Assembly: GCA_016871135.1 (NCBI GenBank)
Contig: VFZQ01000224.1
Location: 1-7,959 of the forward strand
Direction of reading: 5' to 3'
From: Acidobacteriota bacterium
Lineage (GTDB): Bacteria > Acidobacteriota > Terriglobia > Bryobacterales > Bryobacteraceae
Length of the DNA: 7,959 bases
The notes beneath the pieces were generated by a model. It was not told the origin of the DNA. It did no database searches and was given only the letters and a program-made list of their open reading frames with translations. A program made the position numbers and the translations under genes. Positions 5,888 to 7,959 of the stretch are shown piece by piece. Each line of letters opens with the position of its first letter. The stretch's first letter is position 1.

Positions 5888-7858
5888 TCACTTCCAGACC
5901 TGCAACGACTCGGCTAGCGAATTCGCTTCGCGCAGTTTCACCCCGTGCAGTCCGTACACCCCTTCTGTGAATCGAAACGACTGCGGGAGAGGGGTCAACG
6001 AGACAATCTCCCGCGGGGCGATCATCGCCGCCACTTCGGCCAGATCTGTGAATCGCAGTACGCCGAGCAGCGCTGGCCCTTGCCAGTGCGACGCCGGCGG
6101 ATCGTCGAGGATTACCCGCGTGATCCTGGGTTCCAAGGCTGCGGCGTGCAGCGCCAACCCGCCGGTGTGTCTTCTTCCGTAGACTGACACACCACGGACC
6201 TTTTCCGTTTCAATCAAAAAGCGCACGGACTGGAGGATGTCCCAAAGCTGCAACGTTTCGAGCGTTCCACCCAGCAGCGCCGCCGTCATCTTTGTCGCCG
6301 CCGTGCGGAAATTATCCATCGGGTAATCGGTCGCCCGAGGGTGCAGAACCAGCACCACGTGATGTGGAAACGCCGACAGTAGATTGTCGTAGTCGACTCC
6401 AAAGACGATGTCGTCCTTGCTCTTGGCGTAGATGAGTGCGGGATGCGAGTCACGCCCATCGCGGGGCACGAATAATTTCCCTGTCACGCGAAGCTTCTCC
6501 TCGGTCGAAAACTCGATACGATACGCATCGGCGTAGCGCGCCGGCCAGCCGTTGTCCTTTGCCTTCCACGTATCGAACGGAACCGTCGACTTCGGAAACA
6601 TACCAAACGTCTTCGCGCGCAAAGTACCTAACAACTGCGAACGGCGTTTCTTCCAGGCAGCCAACGAAACCGGTGTTTCGAGCCGCGCCGTCGGAATAAA
6701 TACACGGTGCAGGCCTTCGTTGATTGCGTTCGCCGGATAACCATTCAACACCGTCAATCGTTCGGGTGAAAACGCGGGCAACGCCTCCTCGACGTACGGC
6801 GATCGATCATTGCGCAACCATCGATTCAGCCATTCGTTCGCCGCCTTTCGATAGGCCGGCGTGTCCTCATGCCCCGTTTCTCCTTCAAACGCCTCCAGTT
6901 TTTCAGACGCACCATACAACGCATAGATTTTCTTCAACTCCTCGTGTACGGGGCGATAGCCCGACGGCGGAAACGCTCCGTCCTTTGTCGCATTGACGAT
7001 CATCAGCGGCCGCGGCGCGATCAGCGCGCCCACGGACGGCAAGTCGAGCTGATACGAATTCCAAAAATAGATGCAGTCGCAATTCTCCCGCACCGTATCG
7101 TGAGCGACATGTGGGCCGATCGACCACGATCCATGCACGGGCGCCGCAACCCGAAAACGCACATCGGCCGCCGCAGTAAACCAACTCACGGCGCCCCCGC
7201 CGGACCTCCCCGTAATGCCCGCTCGGGTCCGATCTACCTCACGGCGCGTCTCCAAGTAATCCAGCGCGCGCATCGCATTCCACACTTCCACAGCGGTTGG
7301 GTTGTAGCCTAGCGACAACCAGTTCCACATCTCCAAATTGTGCGTACCGTGATGAATGCCCGGAATCTCGCCAAACTCGATCGTGTCCAGCACAAACGCT
7401 ACAAATCCATGCCGCGCGAACCACTTGCCATGATGCTGATAGCCGAACTTCGCACCCGCCGGATGCGGCGCGTGTCCGCTCACATAAACGATCGCAGGAT
7501 AGACGCCCGCCGCCTCAGGCAGATACAGATTTCCCGTAACATACAGACCCGGCTTGCTTTCAAACACGATATTCTCGACGCGAAATCCATCGCCTTTAGA
7601 GACTCCCTTAATCCGCGCGCGCAGCGGCGTGCGTGCGGGTAGCGGATAAAGCCCGAGCATCTCCATGAACTGCCGGTGAACTACCGGCCGCCGCCGCTTC
7701 CAGTCGTCGAGCGATGCGATGCCGTCGAATTGCTTCGCCGATATCGCCGCGGCCCGCGCCGCGAGATTTTTCTGAAACATCTCGTACCGCTGCGCCGGGG
7801 TATGGCTTTGTTGTGCATTCACAATCGCGCACAGACACACTAAGAAATATGGCCGCAT
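5888..7858 (-). CDS. Exported tandem alpha/beta-hydrolase, acetylxylan-esterase/Abhydrolase_7-like
   Basis: This 656-residue exported hydrolase begins with a signal peptide (RPYFLVCLCAIVNA, cut before QQS). The first unit, about residues 25-350, is an alpha/beta hydrolase: strand and oxyanion region PAIVYVSGHAPHPAG (121-135), nucleophile elbow TGRSGGG with Ser219, the acid-bearing strand PLMIVNATKDG with Asp293, and GETGHEDTP with His330, so the Ser-Asp-His triad is complete. The long segment before the elbow (EIPGIHHGTHNLEMWNW, then VWNAMRALDYLETR) resembles acetylxylan-esterase-like and Abhydrolase_7 proteins. The second unit, about 395-656, repeats the fold (PALIYAKSKDD, VVLVLHPR, a late VRGVSVYG strand), but its elbow reads GRRHTGG at 561-567 without serine, so it is probably non-catalytic. 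Carbohydrate-ester or other ester hydrolysis outside the cytoplasm is the likely role; the substrate is unknown. The start is followed at once by the signal peptide, although no good ribosome site precedes it. The stop lies 2 bases from the stop of the DUF336 gene. Confidence 0.85.
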   Translation of the reverse strand: MRPYFLVCLCAIVNAQQSHTPAQRYEMFQKNLAARAAAISAKQFDGIASLDDWKRRRPVVHRQFMEMLGLYPLPARTPLRARIKGVSKGDGFRVENIVFESKPGLYVTGNLYLPEAAGVYPAIVYVSGHAPHPAGAKFGYQHHGKWFARHGFVAFVLDTIEFGEIPGIHHGTHNLEMWNWLSLGYNPTAVEVWNAMRALDYLETRREVDRTRAGITGRSGGGAVSWFTAAADVRFRVAAPVHGSWSIGPHVAHDTVRENCDCIYFWNSYQLDLPSVGALIAPRPLMIVNATKDGAFPPSGYRPVHEELKKIYALYGASEKLEAFEGETGHEDTPAYRKAANEWLNRWLRNDRSPYVEEALPAFSPERLTVLNGYPANAINEGLHRVFIPTARLETPVSLAAWKKRRSQLLGTLRAKTFGMFPKSTVPFDTWKAKDNGWPARYADAYRIEFSTEEKLRVTGKLFVPRDGRDSHPALIYAKSKDDIVFGVDYDNLLSAFPHHVVLVLHPRATDYPMDNFRTAATKMTAALLGGTLETLQLWDILQSVRFLIETEKVRGVSVYGRRHTGGLALHAAALEPRITRVILDDPPASHWQGPALLGVLRFTDLAEVAAMIAPREIVSLTPLPQSFRFTEGVYGLHGVKLREANSLAESLQVWK

Positions 7859-7877
7859 CCTAACTAGTCAACAACGA

Positions 7878-7889
7878 ATCGCGCGCGAT
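7878..7889. repeat. 12-base perfect palindrome ATCGCGCGCGAT between divergent genes
   Basis: The sequence is its own reverse complement across all 12 bases and stops there (A at 7877 against G at 7890). It sits near the middle of the 51-base gap between the hydrolase start (7858) and the next gene's start (7910). An operator is possible, although GC-alternating palindromes also arise by chance in GC-rich genomes. Confidence 0.35.
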
Positions 7890-7897
7890 GGGAAGCG

Positions 7898-7903
7898 GAT
7901 AAT
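7898..7903 (+). promoter_or_regulatory. Candidate -10 element of the right-edge gene
   Basis: GATAAT matches 5 of 6 bases of the -10 consensus and ends 6 bases before the GTG at 7910. Transcription would therefore start at or next to the start codon, giving a leaderless message. No matching -35 is visible at 7875-7880 (CGAATC). Confidence 0.3.
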
Positions 7904-7909
7904 GATTTG

Positions 7910-7959
7910 GTGAGTCGAATTTTGTTAGGCCTGCTCCCCTCGCTGCTCTCCGCGCAAGT
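7910..7959 (+). CDS. N-terminus of a secreted protein, cut by the window edge
   Basis: GTG at 7910 opens a frame that runs to the window end and encodes MSRILLGLLPSLLSAQ, then one incomplete codon. A short basic n-region, a Leu-rich core and an SAQ end make a compact signal peptide, with signal peptidase I cleavage expected around Ala15. The frame is supported by this composition alone. Nearby ATG codons at 7888 and 7903 lead to stops within four codons. The gene is divergent from the hydrolase, with 51 bases between the two starts. No ribosome site is present at the usual distance; a GGAAG-like stretch at 7890-7895 is too far away. Nothing can be said about the mature protein. Confidence 0.5.
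   Translation, partial: MSRILLGLLPSLLSAQ

Noticed and set aside
5319..5891. A 190-codon minus-strand frame antisense to the DUF336 gene
   Set aside because: It mirrors a clear DUF336 coding frame with a signal peptide, and its own translation is Arg/Asp/Gly-rich without motifs.
7190..7215. Glucuronoyl esterase (CE15) identity for the hydrolase
   Set aside because: The nucleophile elbow is GRSGGG, not the GCSRxG type of CE15, and the surrounding sequence fits acetylxylan-esterase/Abhydrolase_7-like proteins better.
1..7959. CRISPR arrays, tRNA or rRNA genes, riboswitches, defence-system genes
   Set aside because: No regularly spaced repeats, no cloverleaf or rRNA-like stretches and no motifs of nucleases, reverse transcriptases or toxin-antitoxin pairs were seen. 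Almost all sequence is accounted for by the listed genes.

Overview
The window looks like a piece of an Acidobacteriota chromosome, probably of the Solibacter/Bryobacter group. It is GC-rich, and its dominant gene ends in the C-terminal module first catalogued in Solibacter (TIGR03437), which is strongly enriched in that lineage. Three of the four complete genes, and the gene entering at the right edge, start with Sec-type signal peptides, so most of the encoded material is exported. The taxonomic call is inference from domain content.

Layout, left to right. Bases 1-49 hold the first 16 codons of a minus-strand gene whose N-terminus resembles the helix-turn-helix protein of IS630-like elements, with a plausible promoter behind it. 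Bases 216-4586 (+) encode a 1456-residue secreted protein: a long beta-propeller-like N-terminal half, several beta-sandwich/Ig-like segments, and a C-terminal TIGR03437-type module that appears internally duplicated. Bases 4558-5295 (-) encode a family 2 glycosyltransferase of the polyprenyl-phosphate-sugar synthase type; its 3' end overlaps the large gene by 29 bases. A 119-base divergent intergenic region follows. Bases 5415-5885 (+) encode a small exported GlcG/HbpS-like (DUF336) protein. Only 2 bases separate its stop from the stop of a convergent 656-residue exported alpha/beta-hydrolase (5888-7858, -), which carries a complete Ser-Asp-His triad in its first hydrolase unit and a degenerate second unit. 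A 51-base divergent region with a 12-base palindrome then leads to the first 16 codons of another secreted protein (7910 to the window end, +).

The genes alternate in orientation and do not form an operon. There is no strong evidence that they work together in one pathway. I see no defence system, CRISPR array, rRNA/tRNA or biosynthetic cluster. The notable points are the architecture of the large secreted protein, the tight tail-to-tail packing of both convergent gene pairs, the tandem hydrolase with a lost catalytic centre, and the mobile-element edge beside the large gene. I did not find a convincing undescribed multi-gene system.
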